Positions 50,851 through 62,905 of a stretch of 64,000 nucleotides of DNA are shown here, piece after piece; positions within the stretch are counted from its first letter, which is position 1; each line of letters opens with the position of its first letter. Origin of the DNA: Rhea pennata. Taxonomy: Eukaryota; Chordata; Aves; Rheiformes; Rheidae. The position numbers and the translations under genes were made by a program. The notes beneath the pieces were generated by a model, which did not search any database, had not been told where the DNA came from, and saw nothing but the letters and a program-made list of their open reading frames with translations. Location: positions 27,746,308-27,810,307 of the forward strand of contig NC_084666.1 in the NCBI RefSeq assembly GCF_028389875.1, in the 5' to 3' direction.

Positions 50851-53635
50851 TTTTTTACTTTTTTCCAAACTTTACAAAAATTTACACTTTTTTTTAACTG
50901 TGCTTTCAGAAAACATTCAATTATTTCCAGGAGAAATAAAATCTTGCTGCTATAAGACCTGTTCCACTTTGCTGCATGCACTGTTTCCATTTTTATGGCC
51001 ACAATACATTTTTTCTCCTTCAAGAATATCCTGATGCCTGTTACTCTTGGTCTATCTATAAAACATCAGACAACAGTAATGAATCGTATATTCCTGTCTA
51101 CAAATCAATCCATTTGAGGCCTTAATAATGAAGGACATACTGCCAAGATGACAGAGGGGTTTTCATGGACACAAGTAAAGAGTCATATCTTGCATATCTT
51201 GCCTTCAATTTCTTGGTCTTCTTAGCTATGCATGTCAACCTTTTGCTTTTTTTCTAAATCCTCTTTATTTGATAAAATCCCATTTTTTATTCGTCATTAA
51301 AATTATCAGGATATGCTTTCCAAAAGCTTTGTCTCTTGAGGATTCATTAGTCACACGTACCTCTTCAAAATGGCATGCTATCAGGAAGGAGGTAGGTATA
51401 CCTCCCTCTGTCGAATGTATGGTTATACAAGCTATCTCATGGAAACAAGGGCTCTGTATTATTCAAGGACACAGCTCATATTCTTATCTCTATACTTATC
51501 TCTATATTGTCTAACTTTTTCCAATAGAGTGTGTAACAAGAAGGGCTTCCTTAATTGTTGGTTTTAGTTCTCACTCTTGAATTTCAAAATCCTCTTGTTT
51601 TCTGTAGCATTCTTCAGTCCTTTCAACAGATTGCACTTAAAAGCTAGCAGTAGCTGTGAGGGACACTTTTGTTGTTCAATATCATAGAGACACACAACTT
51701 ATATACTGAACTGCATGTCACCTTTTACAGACAAGACCATACTAAACAGATCACTGAGAACAGCTCTGCTGCACTCTTAAGTTTTCCAGAGAAGAGCTGC
51801 TCTTACAGGAGACTATCTGAGTGTACTTTAAAGTACCAGATGGGAAAAGTCTTGCAGATATTTTTTCTAAATCAAGAGAGTTAACATCATGAGATTTTTA
51901 AACATCTCTACTGGATTCATCTTGACACCTGCCCTGCTGAGGTAGTGCAAGGGCCAGTAGCTTGTTTAGCACACGGTATTCTGCAGGATAGAGGAACAGC
52001 TTAGACCAGAAAAGCAACCTACTCTAGGCCAGGGAGCCTGCAGATGGCTTGAGCCATACACCTGTAACTAGCATAGCAGATGACATAAAGCGCTTACTAA
52101 AACATGCCATGCCTTAAAAGAAGCAGCTTAAGAGCAGCTACCATTGTGTGATGCAAGTCTCCTTAGGCAAAACTAAAGGATATGAAGAAAGCTAAGAAAA
52201 ACGTCCTTGGAAACATTTTTTTAAAAAAAAGGAATGATAGAGCTGAAACAGAAAAAGCAACCCTTGAGGTAAGTGATGGCGCTACCAGTATCAAGGAACC
52301 AAAAAGAAAATGTAAAATGTGAGCAAAGCCCCCCGGAGTGCTTTGGACCTGGGAACACCTGAACTTAAAAGAGCTGCCTCTGCTGGGTGCACTGGAGCAT
52401 TCTGTCTCCAGAATCTCAGCACACCTGACCACTGCTGGTGAGATCTTGCTAGTGGGCAATATGCATCACTGCTTAATTTTGTGCCTTTGTACACACACAC
52501 AATAAGGACTGTCTGCTGGAGCAGACGGACTGTCCTTGTATTGCTTGCTATCTGCCTGACTAGCCCTACTCATGATTTAGCACTTTGACCGCACCGCAAG
52601 CTCACAGCTCCAGACAAACCGGAGTCAGTAACTGGAGGTGGATGCTCACCAGCCCCACTCACTGGTCACCATTTTATAAGTAAAAATTGATTGTTTCCAT
52701 TTTAATCACTCTACATTCCTCTGTCCCTATATAAGAGTTCTAGGTGAACTGAATTCCAGGTACGTGTCAGGACTGGAATTTTGCTCACCATGATGCAGGT
52801 CTAATGATTGTGATGGCTAGAATGCAAAGTGATGACAACAGCGACAGAAAATCAATAATCACCTTCAAGACAGAATCAGTAAAACCATAAGCCAAATCTT
52901 CCTTTCCTTCTCCAAGCCTAACCCTAAGGTTTTAATGCTAATAATGAATGTTAATAATGTGTTGGTGCTTTTCAAAATGGTTTCTTTGAACATACGGTAA
53001 AATAAAATGCCCTGGAGGTAGATTATGATGACTCTTAGCACTATTAGTAAACAGCAATTAGTAGACACTGGAATATGCTGCATAACAAGTTGCACGAACA
53101 CTTTATAATAGCAGCAGAGAGAGCGTATTCTTAAAATAAGAGTGCTGCTAAGACTGCTTTTGCCAGTACAGCATCGCAGTGCTCTTTTACCAGTAAAACT
53201 CTTCCAGTGTAAATTCTGCCAACTTGCTCCCAAGACAAATGACCTACAGATTGACAGCTTCCTCAGGCTTGTCAGCTTGTGTCGTTTGGCAGCAGACCAT
53301 GCTGGCTGGAGAATTTTTTGGAGTATCTAAATAACATCTGAGGGGCCCCATTTCCATGTCTGGCTCCTACTTTTGTTCTTTCCTCTTCTATGGGAAATAA
53401 CAATTGAATAAATTTTATTGAAGACATTCTAGACTCCTATCAGACAAAAATCCTGGGTACTCATGCCTGTACTTAACCTCAGGAAAGTGGAATTATTTAG
53501 TACACTTTACACATATAACCTTTTCCTTGAGGGATATTCAAAATCTGTTCTCATTTTATTCTAAGATAGTCTGCGTGACTAACATAGTTAGCATAGAACT
53601 AAGATAAAGAAAAAAAATCAGTTCTGCCATTAAAT

Positions 53636-53765
53636 TTATTTCCTAGCCACAGACAAGCCACTTCATCTTCATACATGTGAGTTTTGCCACCTGCAACATT
53701 AAGATAGTAACATCTGACTGTTCCTACAGGTGTTGTAGGAATGTAGGAATTGTTTATTTATTAAC
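53636..53765 (+). mobile_element. MIR-like SINE relic (second copy)
   Basis: CCTAGCCACAGACAAGCCAC, TTCATCTTCATACATG and GTTCCTACAGGTGTTGTAGG, in this order, correspond to the central and 3' part of MIR (ACAAGTCACTTAACCT ... CTACCTCACAGGGTTGTTGT). It is strongly diverged. Confidence 0.55.
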
Positions 53766-54422
53766 TTTAATTGATATCTGACAAGAACTAGCAGTTCTTC
53801 TGTGTTTTGGAAAAAGTATGACCTGGCCGCAAGCCAGGCAACCTGGCAAGTTCAGAATGGTAGAAATTCTTCTTTTTTTTTTTTTTAAGGAAACACATGA
53901 CAATACGACAAGCGGGGCATATGTAATGCTCATGCTCATGACTAATACAAAGCAATACATTTCAGAGGAAAAGGAGGCCAGAAAAAAATAATTTAAAAGT
54001 GCATTGACATCCTCTCACAAGTCTAGTTAAATAGTATAATTAGAGAAGTAGCTTTTGGCAAACAGTCATTAAAACTTGTTAAGAGACAACTTCCTTACAG
54101 TTACCAACTTTTCAAACTGACAAACAGAGCACTTGGGTTGCAATTTTTTATTATGACCTGCATGACTCAGTGTCTCATGACAAGTTGTGCTTTGAATTAT
54201 ATTACTGCAATTCCCCTTTTTATTCAGTATTAGAGTAAAAAGCCTACTTGTTAGCCTCTACTGTCTCAGATTAAGAGACATACAAAAAACAAGAGAGACA
54301 TACTGCATTCTTTTTTCAATGGCAGATGTAATTTTCCTATGGCTTAATCATTTACGATGAAGAGAGCCATGCCAATAAAACCACTGTATATCAGCTTGCC
54401 TATGTATCATCTTTCTAGTTAC

Positions 54423-54443
54423 AAAAAAAAAAAAAAAAAAAAA
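54423..54443. repeat. A21 homopolymer
   Basis: Twenty-one A lie in the COMMD8-ATP10D intergenic region. No adjacent retroposon body was recognised. Confidence 0.9.
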
Positions 54444-57400
54444 GTTCTTGATTTACCTAAAAGCATTGCTAACCAGCTAAAAAGTGCAAAATTCCTCTGG
54501 CTCATGCACAGGGACAAGGACAAGACTTTCATAAAGAATGAAAAAGCATGTTTTTATAAATAGGGTCTTTGTAGTGAAGAAATAAATCTCATTATGTAGG
54601 TGACATTTGCTTCAACTAGTATTTTACTTACACCAGATTTACACTAGTTTAAGGCTACTGTATGAGAAGACATGTTCTTGATTATCAGTAAAACAACTAA
54701 GATTAGATTTGCTTGGATTTAGAGTTACTGCGGAGCAAATTCAGAAGTTGGAAATCACTTAAGTTCTGTTGTGCTCTTGACAGAATAATTTGAAGAAAGA
54801 GCTCACTAGGTAATTTCTCCTGCTGGACAGTGAAGATATGGTTTACTCTTCCTTCCACAAGCTATTGTAAAGAGCCACACTCTTATGTAGTAGGAATTCT
54901 CCTTTCACAGCTTGGAGAATATTTCAGGAAAAATTCTGAGTAACTCAAAAGAGAAAATTTAAATTATCTTAACTGTACTAATTTTCCTTAACTAGTTCCT
55001 CTCTCTGTAGGAGGAAAATAAGTAGAAAATACAAATTCAATACACTAGAACACAGGACATGTTTTTTCCCATGTTAACTACAATGACATATGACATAAAA
55101 TCTTAGCAAAGAAAAGTTGTTCTAATATTGCTACATATACTAGTAGTTAAAAGTAAGCTTCTTTCCAAGCTAAACATGACCTACTAACACCTGTGTAAGT
55201 ACAAACCTCTTTTGTCTTTACTAAAACCATGGCTTTTCATTAATTAATCTTAAATCTATGAATTATTGGCTACCCAAGTATTGTGGATTAGGCATAAGCA
55301 CGTGATAGTATTTTTGCCATGTTAGCTAAACCCATGCTTCTGATTTATGTTGGTCTTGTACTGACTGTGAGATGATGCGAAGCGGAGATGATCAGATGTA
55401 ACATCTGCTGAGACAAAGTTCCCCTTCAAAAATGTTTAAGTACATGTGAACCACTAGAATGAGTTTGTATCAGTGGAGTGTCCTGTGCCAATGACACTTT
55501 TGATCTGATACTAGGCTTCCTAAAATTAGATTAACCATCTTGTGAAAATACAGCCTTAGATTTTACTGTGGGAAAAATACTGGAGAGAATCAAAGCTGCG
55601 ACGTAACTAACTATGTAAAAATAGTCATGGAAACATAAATTTTGCTTAGCAAGTCTGAGTCATCTGTTCAGCAGAAATATTAGAAAGGTTACAGTTAGAA
55701 AAACAGTAAAAAAGGTGAATTGAAATACAACTTCAGAAAAATTATAAGCCACACAATAACTTTCCACAAGCAGAAGAACAAAAAAAAGAGAGAAAAGCAG
55801 TATTTACTGAATAGCTTATTTGATATGACTGACTCAGATCTTTTCATTAGCCTGCAGAGTGGTTTGATAGGAAAAAAAAAAAAAAAGATGGAGAATTAAG
55901 GTTATTCCATAGCCCAGATAAAATAAACAAGTCAAATAACTTACAGGAGTACATAGCTTATGTATACAATGAAAACGAAGGCACATAAGTACTCTCAGTT
56001 CACATATCAAAGGTGTTCCAATGCACAATAAAACTGCAGCAATGTAAACAAACTAATGACAAACAGCTATAGATAAGATAAGGCTGAAGATTAGCCATGG
56101 GAAATTAATTGCCATACCTCAGTAAATATAAAAAGGAGGGATAAAGCAATTTATTCAAGTGCAATAAAGGCACCTGTGATTAATTCCACTTAACTAGTAC
56201 TACTTTCCTACCCTACACACTTTCCCATGAGCCCAAAAGTAGCAATGTTAGATGGTGTGTTCCTCTATACCCACTTGCTTGTATCTCCTTATTCAATAGG
56301 CCCATGTTAATTCAGCAGAGTAGGGAACCTGGATTGTTAGAAGGTGGATCATCATGATAGATTACTAACTCAGCTTCTGTATTGTAGAAAGCACTAACTC
56401 TGAGATAAAAGGTATGACATATGTTCGCTTTTGATTCCCCAGGGAGATGATAAGATCTCATTTAAGATGCCTTTCTGTCTGTACCAGTACTTCAGAGCCC
56501 CTTAAAAATGAAACTTTCAGATTCGCTTCTGAGTTCCAGCCCATAGTTGCTTCGTACAGAACTGGCAACAGAACCCAAACCTCTAAAAGGGGAAAAAAAA
56601 TCTCATCATCTTAATGACTTTTTAGGATGGAAGGCCAAAACATAGTAAGTGCTACCTCAGTAAATGCTACATCAGTGATAATAACTGCTACATCCCACTA
56701 ACCTCCAGAACAGGGATATGATTCAAGCTTCTTGTTTTCTGGCATTCTACAACTTGCTAAACAGAATAGAATAAACCACAAGAAAGTGTGATGACAACAC
56801 AAGTGAAAACTGCAGCCGGTTTAAAAGTTGTCTATACAAGCTAAGTCACGCCAATTAATCTAACATTAATTAAGGCCTGAACTGATTTGTTAACAGCATT
56901 ACACCTTTGGGTGGACACTTCATTCAGAATTCACTTAGCCTTCACCCAGTTAGGCATAATTTGTTCTTATCTACTTTAGCAAAACAAAGGTGGAACGATA
57001 AACTCCAGGAAGGAAAGGAATTATTTAAACAATAAAACTAGTGCTCACCGCTGTGTAAGAGGAAAAGGGTACGAGGTTTTGCTTGGAAGCTAGAAGACAA
57101 TTCTTCCTGTTCTAGGAAGTGTTTGATGGCATACTGTGACAAACTCTCCTCTTCCTTCTAGGCCATCATGGGGAAATGTTTACAATCTGTCAACACACTT
57201 AGTTGACACTTAGTTCTCATGATGTCTGTTCCTCTCTTTTGTGTCCCAGTAAGTGCCAACATGAGCACAGCTGGGTGAGGTCTTCATACTTGTTCCTGCA
57301 GAGTTCATGCAACCATGAATATATAGAACATCTGTAAAACACAGAAGACCAATGAGCTCTCCAACTGTGCTGGAGACATCAATGTTCTTATGTGCCCCTA

Positions 57401-58489
57401 GTTTGCTCTCTTCATGTAGCAGTTCAGGAATCAATGTAAAAGACACCTGTAGACTGGAAATAATGGATTCACCTGTGTGGATGAGAATAAATGTTATTTC
57501 CTCCACATAGAAAAGTTATCAGTGAGATTTCTGAACCCAGCAGTCTGTTCCCATCTGTCCTCTTTGCAGACACTCTACTATACAATACTTGGGAAAAGAC
57601 AGTTCAATCATGGCTTAGGGATGCTGGATGGTGGCTTTACATGCTCTGAGACCAATACCATTTGTACCACTGTGCAACATCTGCAGGATAAAAATGAAAA
57701 CGTGTGTATGTAATGCCTGCAGGTACATGGAACACCAGCAAAGCCTCTCACCAACCAGCAAGACCTACTTCTCAGAACAGTTCACATACCCTACTTTGGC
57801 AAATCTAATCAGCCACACAAAGTGCTGCACTAAGGCAGCTATGCTCCTGTGAGCCAAGCTAGCTTACACATGGTTTGGTCTGGTATTTTTGCATTGCACA
57901 GCAGTGCAGGCCTAGTCAAGGTAATCATTATTGCTAAGAGAAATAAATCAATATGGTAACCAATACCACTACCCTGTGCCTTGTGGCAGCTCACCCTGTT
58001 TTCCTCAGAGGTGTGTCCTCTTTCCTACAGCACCTGAGCCACGTGCCAGGTGCCATTCACTGAAGCTTAACCACAGTGTTGTCAGCGTGTGGTCAGGGCG
58101 GCAGAACACGGGAAAACCACCCCACACGCGTGGCAGGGCGAACATCCAGCCGCCACTGCTCAACAGAGTGCTCCGCGACCTCCCTTAGGAATTCAGTGCT
58201 GATACTGCAGAAGGACTGGAAACCCCTGTCCATCCCCATACGGACAGAAGGGTTTGCAGCTCACTGTGTTTCCTCTTCTGTTTTCAGCAGAAGATGGTCT
58301 CAGAGCAAGAATCCTGCCACCTCTGTGTAAAAGGCCTTGTGCAGGGGCAGCATTCAAGAGCAGCGCCACAGGTAACAGGAGCAAGGCCAGGGCTGGGCTT
58401 CAAAGAGTTACTGAGGAGAACTCGCTCGCTGAGATTCCTGACGCCCGGCATTTGTTTCAGGTAACTGGGGCAGTTTCTCCATCGCCAGA

Positions 58490-59320
58490 GGCTTCCTTCT
58501 TCGAAAATGTGAGGCCGGCGGTTGGAAACCGCGCTATCTAGTCAGGCCGGGCGGCCCTGCGCGCCCGACCGTGCCGGCAGAAGGCCAAGAGCGGCATCTC
58601 CCCGGCCGGCGCTCGGGGGCTGCGGGCTGCGCCACAGCAGCGGCCGCGCAGGAGCGGAGGGGAGGCGGCAGCGGCGCGGGGGAGAGGCGCGGGGCCGGCG
58701 GGCAGCGCCGGCGGCGGGGGGAGGCGGCGGCCGGCGGCGGGGGAGGCCGGCGGGGCGGGGCGGGGCCGGGGCCGGGCGGGCAGGCGGCGGCGGCGGCGCG
58801 GGAGCGGCGGCGGCCGGGACGTGCGCGGGGCGACGGGTGAGCCCGCAATGGCGCCGGGCCGGGCCGGGCCGCGGAGCTGCGCGTCAGCGACGCCGCTGGC
58901 GGCGGGGAGGGGGGAGCGGGAAGCGAGCCGCGGCGGCGCAGGGTGCGGCGGCCTCGTGGCCGGGGCGCTGCTCCGGCGCCAGCGCGGGCAGGACCCGGCG
59001 GCGAGCGGGCGAGGCGAGGCCGCGCAGCCCGCGCCCCGGCGCGGGGAGCTGCAGCGGGAGGCTGCTGCCCCCGCTCCGAGCGGGGCCCGGCGCAGGCTGC
59101 TTGCCCAGGACAACAGACCCCGCCGTGGCTTCAGAAACCGGCGTGTGGGACGTGTTAACAGCCCGCGGCCGTGGCGGAGGGAAGGGGGCGAGCCTCGGCC
59201 TGCTCCGCGGCGGGCGGCGCGGGGGGCGAGCGAGTTGCCCCGGGCCCGTAGGAAGCCGCGGTGAGATCCCTGAGGCCTCCGGAAGGTACCGCAGGGCGCG
59301 CGTGTGTGCGCGGTGGTGCC
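58490..59320 (+). promoter_or_regulatory. ATP10D: CpG island promoter, probably of ATP10D
   Basis: This is a very GC- and CpG-dense block of about 0.8 kb with repeated Sp1-type GC boxes (GGGGCGGGGCGGGGCC at 58752-58767) and no TATA box. It is interpreted as the start of a plus-strand gene because COMMD8 is followed by ATP10D on this strand in other vertebrates. ATP10D encodes a P4-type phospholipid-flippase ATPase. No ATP10D coding sequence is visible in the window, so the gene name rests on synteny only. Long open frames in the island come from GC-rich sequence and look spurious. Confidence 0.6.
58700..58836 (+). other. ATP10D: Predicted noncoding first exon of the ATP10D-like gene
   Basis: A good donor, GACGG|GTGAGC, lies at 58836/58837 directly downstream of the GC boxes. 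This suggests that a 5' untranslated exon ends here. The start is not defined, and 58700 is only a placeholder within the island. An ATG follows the donor (58849), but its frame resembles no known protein. Confidence 0.35.
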
Positions 59321-59554
59321 GCGTTAGGCCACAATAATAATTACCAGGCTTAGAAATGAAAAAGCGTTTGCAAGGGCGTGAAAAGAAAATCAGAGTTCCT
59401 AAAGGGAAATGGTGGCTCTGTCAGAGGAGCAGCTGCTGAGGAAGAACGTACTTTTCATATCAACGTTATTGCTATTTTCTTACTAAAGTAATACTTAAAA
59501 GGTACTTGCGTTGAGAAGCCTATTGTTTAGAAAGATATTTGCCTTCGAATCATC

Positions 59555-59680
59555 ACTATGAGGTAACAGTGTTATCCCGATTTCCATAGGGGATGGATTG
59601 GAGCAGAGAGGCGCAAGGTGAATTCCCCAACATCAGGGTGGAAGTCTCTGAACAAGAGACAGGAATTTAATTCTCTTAAA
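59555..59680 (-). mobile_element. MIR-like SINE relic, minus orientation
   Basis: GTTATCCCGATTTCCATAGG, GGAGCAGAGAGGCGCAAGGT and AAGAGACAGGAATTTAATTC correspond to the reverse complement of MIR (TTATCCCCATTTTACAGATG ... GGCACAGAGAGGTTAAGT ... CTGGGATTTGAACCC). It lies in the presumed first intron after the CpG island. Confidence 0.6.
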
Positions 59681-62600
59681 AACTTTACACGTCCCCCAAA
59701 GTGCCAAGCCTTTGTTTTAGGCTGAATCTTTATACTCAGCCTGTGGATAGGTGCTGTTACAGGAGCAGAAACGAGGGTGTGCAGACAGGGATCACATTCT
59801 TTGTTAACTGCCACAGCTGCAGATGGTCTGGATTTCAAAGGCCATATCCACAGCTGATTTTTTTTTTCCTAATGAAAGTTAGGCCAGAATCAGGACTGAG
59901 TGCCCTACCCAAAAGACGCACTCTAATCTGACATTCCTTTCCCATCTCCCAGTGCCAACTCGAGTACTTTTACAGCTGTAAGCTGCATCAGGTGTACACC
60001 TAGTAATTTTGTTGTTGTTGGGTTAGCGAAAGGTCTTCTGGATCAGGGAATTGAATGAGCTTTAGCGCAAGTTCAGGAAGTACCAGAACCATTACAAAGG
60101 AGGGGACAAAGCCAAGAGCAGGACCTTTCTTCTTTTAGCATCAGCTGTTAGATTGGTTCAGCTGCTCAGGGAGCTGCATCTTCAGAGTCTTAAATGTTGG
60201 TAAAGTTGTTAGCATCACGATTTGGGCATTCTTAAGCCCTTGCATTCTGTTTTAGGCTCCTCTGTCTTTTGGTTTCATTTTTATTAGGAAGACTTTTAAA
60301 GCTACACATTTGTAGATGAGCTGTGAGTTGCTGTAGGAAATTACCCTCTCAAGAGGCATGTTTTAAAGTGTTGCAGTAGCCTTGTAGTGGTAGTTAAAGT
60401 GGATTCACAGGTTATTCTTGTCAAAAATACTCTTGAGCAGTAGACAAGTTTTACTGTTCCATGGCAAACGTTTGAATGTATTCCTGATGTAATATAAGAG
60501 TCAGGATTGTTAGAAATTCACTGCAGTGTTGGAAAATTATTTTCACTCTTGCCTTAAATTCTGTTGAACAGTATTGTGGCTGATGACCACCTCTATCGCT
60601 TCTAGTTGTGGTTTCTGTTCTGACTGTAAAAAGCCCCATCTAGCCTACATAAACCCAGAAACCATCAGTATATACTGATATACTTCTCAATATGGATATA
60701 AAACTGGCTTAACTTCTGCTGTCAGACTAGTGAAATGAAAATATTTTAGTGTGTTCCAGGTAAAGAGACAATATACAACTTCTGACTTGGATAGCTGACA
60801 GTTGAAATCAGTGTCATGTAACATTGAGTAAAGTCTGCATGATCTGAGGCTAATTTTAGATGAAAATCTAATAAACAGTACTGGAGGAGGAGAAGTAAAA
60901 AGATAGTGAGAGGAAAGATAAGTAAGGAAGGCAAGTATGGGAAGCAGTGATACCAAAATAAATGGAGCTGACACAAAGGGTTTCATGAGACTGAAACTTG
61001 AAGAACCAAAGAGCTCCTTAGTTTGATTCTGACTCTCAGAACTGCCTTTCTGAAGGGTCTTAACATTGCAAACCTCAATCTTAAAATGCTGAGGAAGGAG
61101 CAAACTGCAAATAGCCAAACTTCATGCATAGCATTTATTTTTTTTTAATAGCATTGTCATTTGCAGCTGGACAGACAAGGCAGATGCTTTACTGGTAGAA
61201 AGGAGGAAGGCTTTATAAACAGCAGTTGTTGCTGAACGTATAACAAAATACATTGAATCAACACAACAGACATGCCCTGAAAGTGAACCACAGTGAAATA
61301 ATTAGCACTGACAGTTAAGGTGCTGTCATCTGTAGCATTACCATCCCTTTGAAATGTGTGGGCACATCACAGCTCTTGGAGCAGTTTCTTAAAAATAGGA
61401 AGGCTGCTCATGTTTAAGACAAGCTTTTGGTACATATGATTGCAATATGCTTGAGGTAGGTTTAATCTGGTTGGCCAAAAAGCAGGGAAGCCGCACTGTT
61501 GCAGGCCTTGATATGAGCCAGTAAGTCTACCTAAGTGTTTGGAGCCCTTCATGGGAGTCTGTACTCTTGTGGCTTTACTGCTGTTAATATCTAGATTAAC
61601 TAGCTCACATAAAGCTCACAACTGTGTCGTTGATATCTCTGACTTTCCCTATTGACTGAAAAATCTATTTAAAATCGGAAAGTCTTAGTAAATACAGTCA
61701 AATCTAGTATTCATTGAAAGTGAGCTGCAGAGGATTTTTTGGATTTGAAGTTGCACTCTTTGTAACCGTATGTATAACCCCCCTCCCCAAACCCTTTTAA
61801 AAATCCTCAAGCGTTAGAAGTGAAAGGCTCTCTGGGGATGCATTGAGAATGATTACAACTCCTGAAGCGCTGTTAGTGTAGATGTCTTAGAACAGGCATC
61901 AAGAAGAGCAGGGCAAGTCACTGGTCAGAGACCTACCATAGGATTTTGTGAAGTCAAGTACAGTTTCTTGCTATAACAGCCATTTCCTGCATATGTTTGG
62001 ATGAGTATCTTTGGTCTTGTCTGCATGACAGAGTTTTGGCCCCTTAAAGAAATCGGCGTACTTAAAAAATGGCAGTACTGCCAATATGGATCCGTTTCCT
62101 CTAAAATTGCTTACTGTAGCATGAGAAGCAAAGTAAGCAATTGAAATAATTATATTCACTGTATAGAGCCTACACAGAATGCAAAAGTCACATCCCTTTA
62201 TATCCGTTTATATATGAACACCAGCATAACTTTTCTAACATAGCTTACACATTAGTCTTACTGTGAAATGAGCAGTATGTTTTTTACACATATGGAAATA
62301 TCTGTAGTGATTAAATGCTGCATGGCAATCAATTTAAGGTACATTTGTGAGAAAAGACAGTTACAAAAGAGTGTGATTTTCTTTTCAAAACCTTTTTCTG
62401 AAAGATTTTGTTTTCTACTTTTGAGAGGCTGACCTGGTACATGCAGTGAAAACAGGGCATATAGGAGAGAATTTCTGATGAAGCAAGATGGACAAGAAGG
62501 TATAAAAAGTTTGCGCAAACCATAGCTTTTCAGTAGTCATTCAGTTTTGTTTTGAAACTGTTTGTCTGTGACTGAAATACATGATAAAGTTCTGACTTTT

Positions 62601-62843
62601 AAACCTAAAATTGGTTAGCATATGATTCAGCTGTTTCTGTAGATACTGAGTATGATCAGTATTGTAAATAACTTCACCTATGTGGAGGAGATTGTTTGTA
62701 CTTTTATGTGCTGCTCCCACACTGTAGCACGTTAGTTGGCACTACTGCATATACAGTTTACCATTAAATTACCTTGTCATTGACCGTGTGTCAGGGCCTT
62801 GGTGCTTCTTGGGTTTTAATGACCCCTGCTGATTGCTTTTCAG

Positions 62844-62905
62844 CTGTGAGGAGCATCTGATGATTGGTTTAACTTCCTCACAACCAAGAAAAGTCGCTTG
62901 CCAAG
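62844..62905 (+). other. Candidate noncoding exon (62 nt) of the ATP10D-like gene
   Basis: The acceptor GATTGCTTTTCAG and donor CCAAG|GTAAGA frame a 62-nt segment in the right orientation, about 4 kb after the CpG island. It shows no similarity to the P4-ATPase N-terminus, so it would be 5' untranslated if real. Confidence 0.3.

Larger units (their letters stand above)
49321..58489. other. Intergenic region between COMMD8 and the next gene's CpG island
   Basis: This stretch is about 9.2 kb between divergent promoters. It holds two MIR-like SINE relics (50654-50850, 53636-53765), A-runs at 54423-54443 and 55872-55886, a G-rich run near 49640-49656 and a small hairpin with direct repeats at 52506-52534. 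One splice-flanked segment (58288-58371) lies next to the island. No protein-coding exon of a known family was recognised. Confidence 0.7.

Noticed and set aside
58522..59337. Long open frame (271 codons) and overlapping frames in the CpG island
   Set aside because: GC-rich sequence has few stops, frames are open on both strands at once, and the product is low-complexity Arg/Gly/Ala with no family resemblance.
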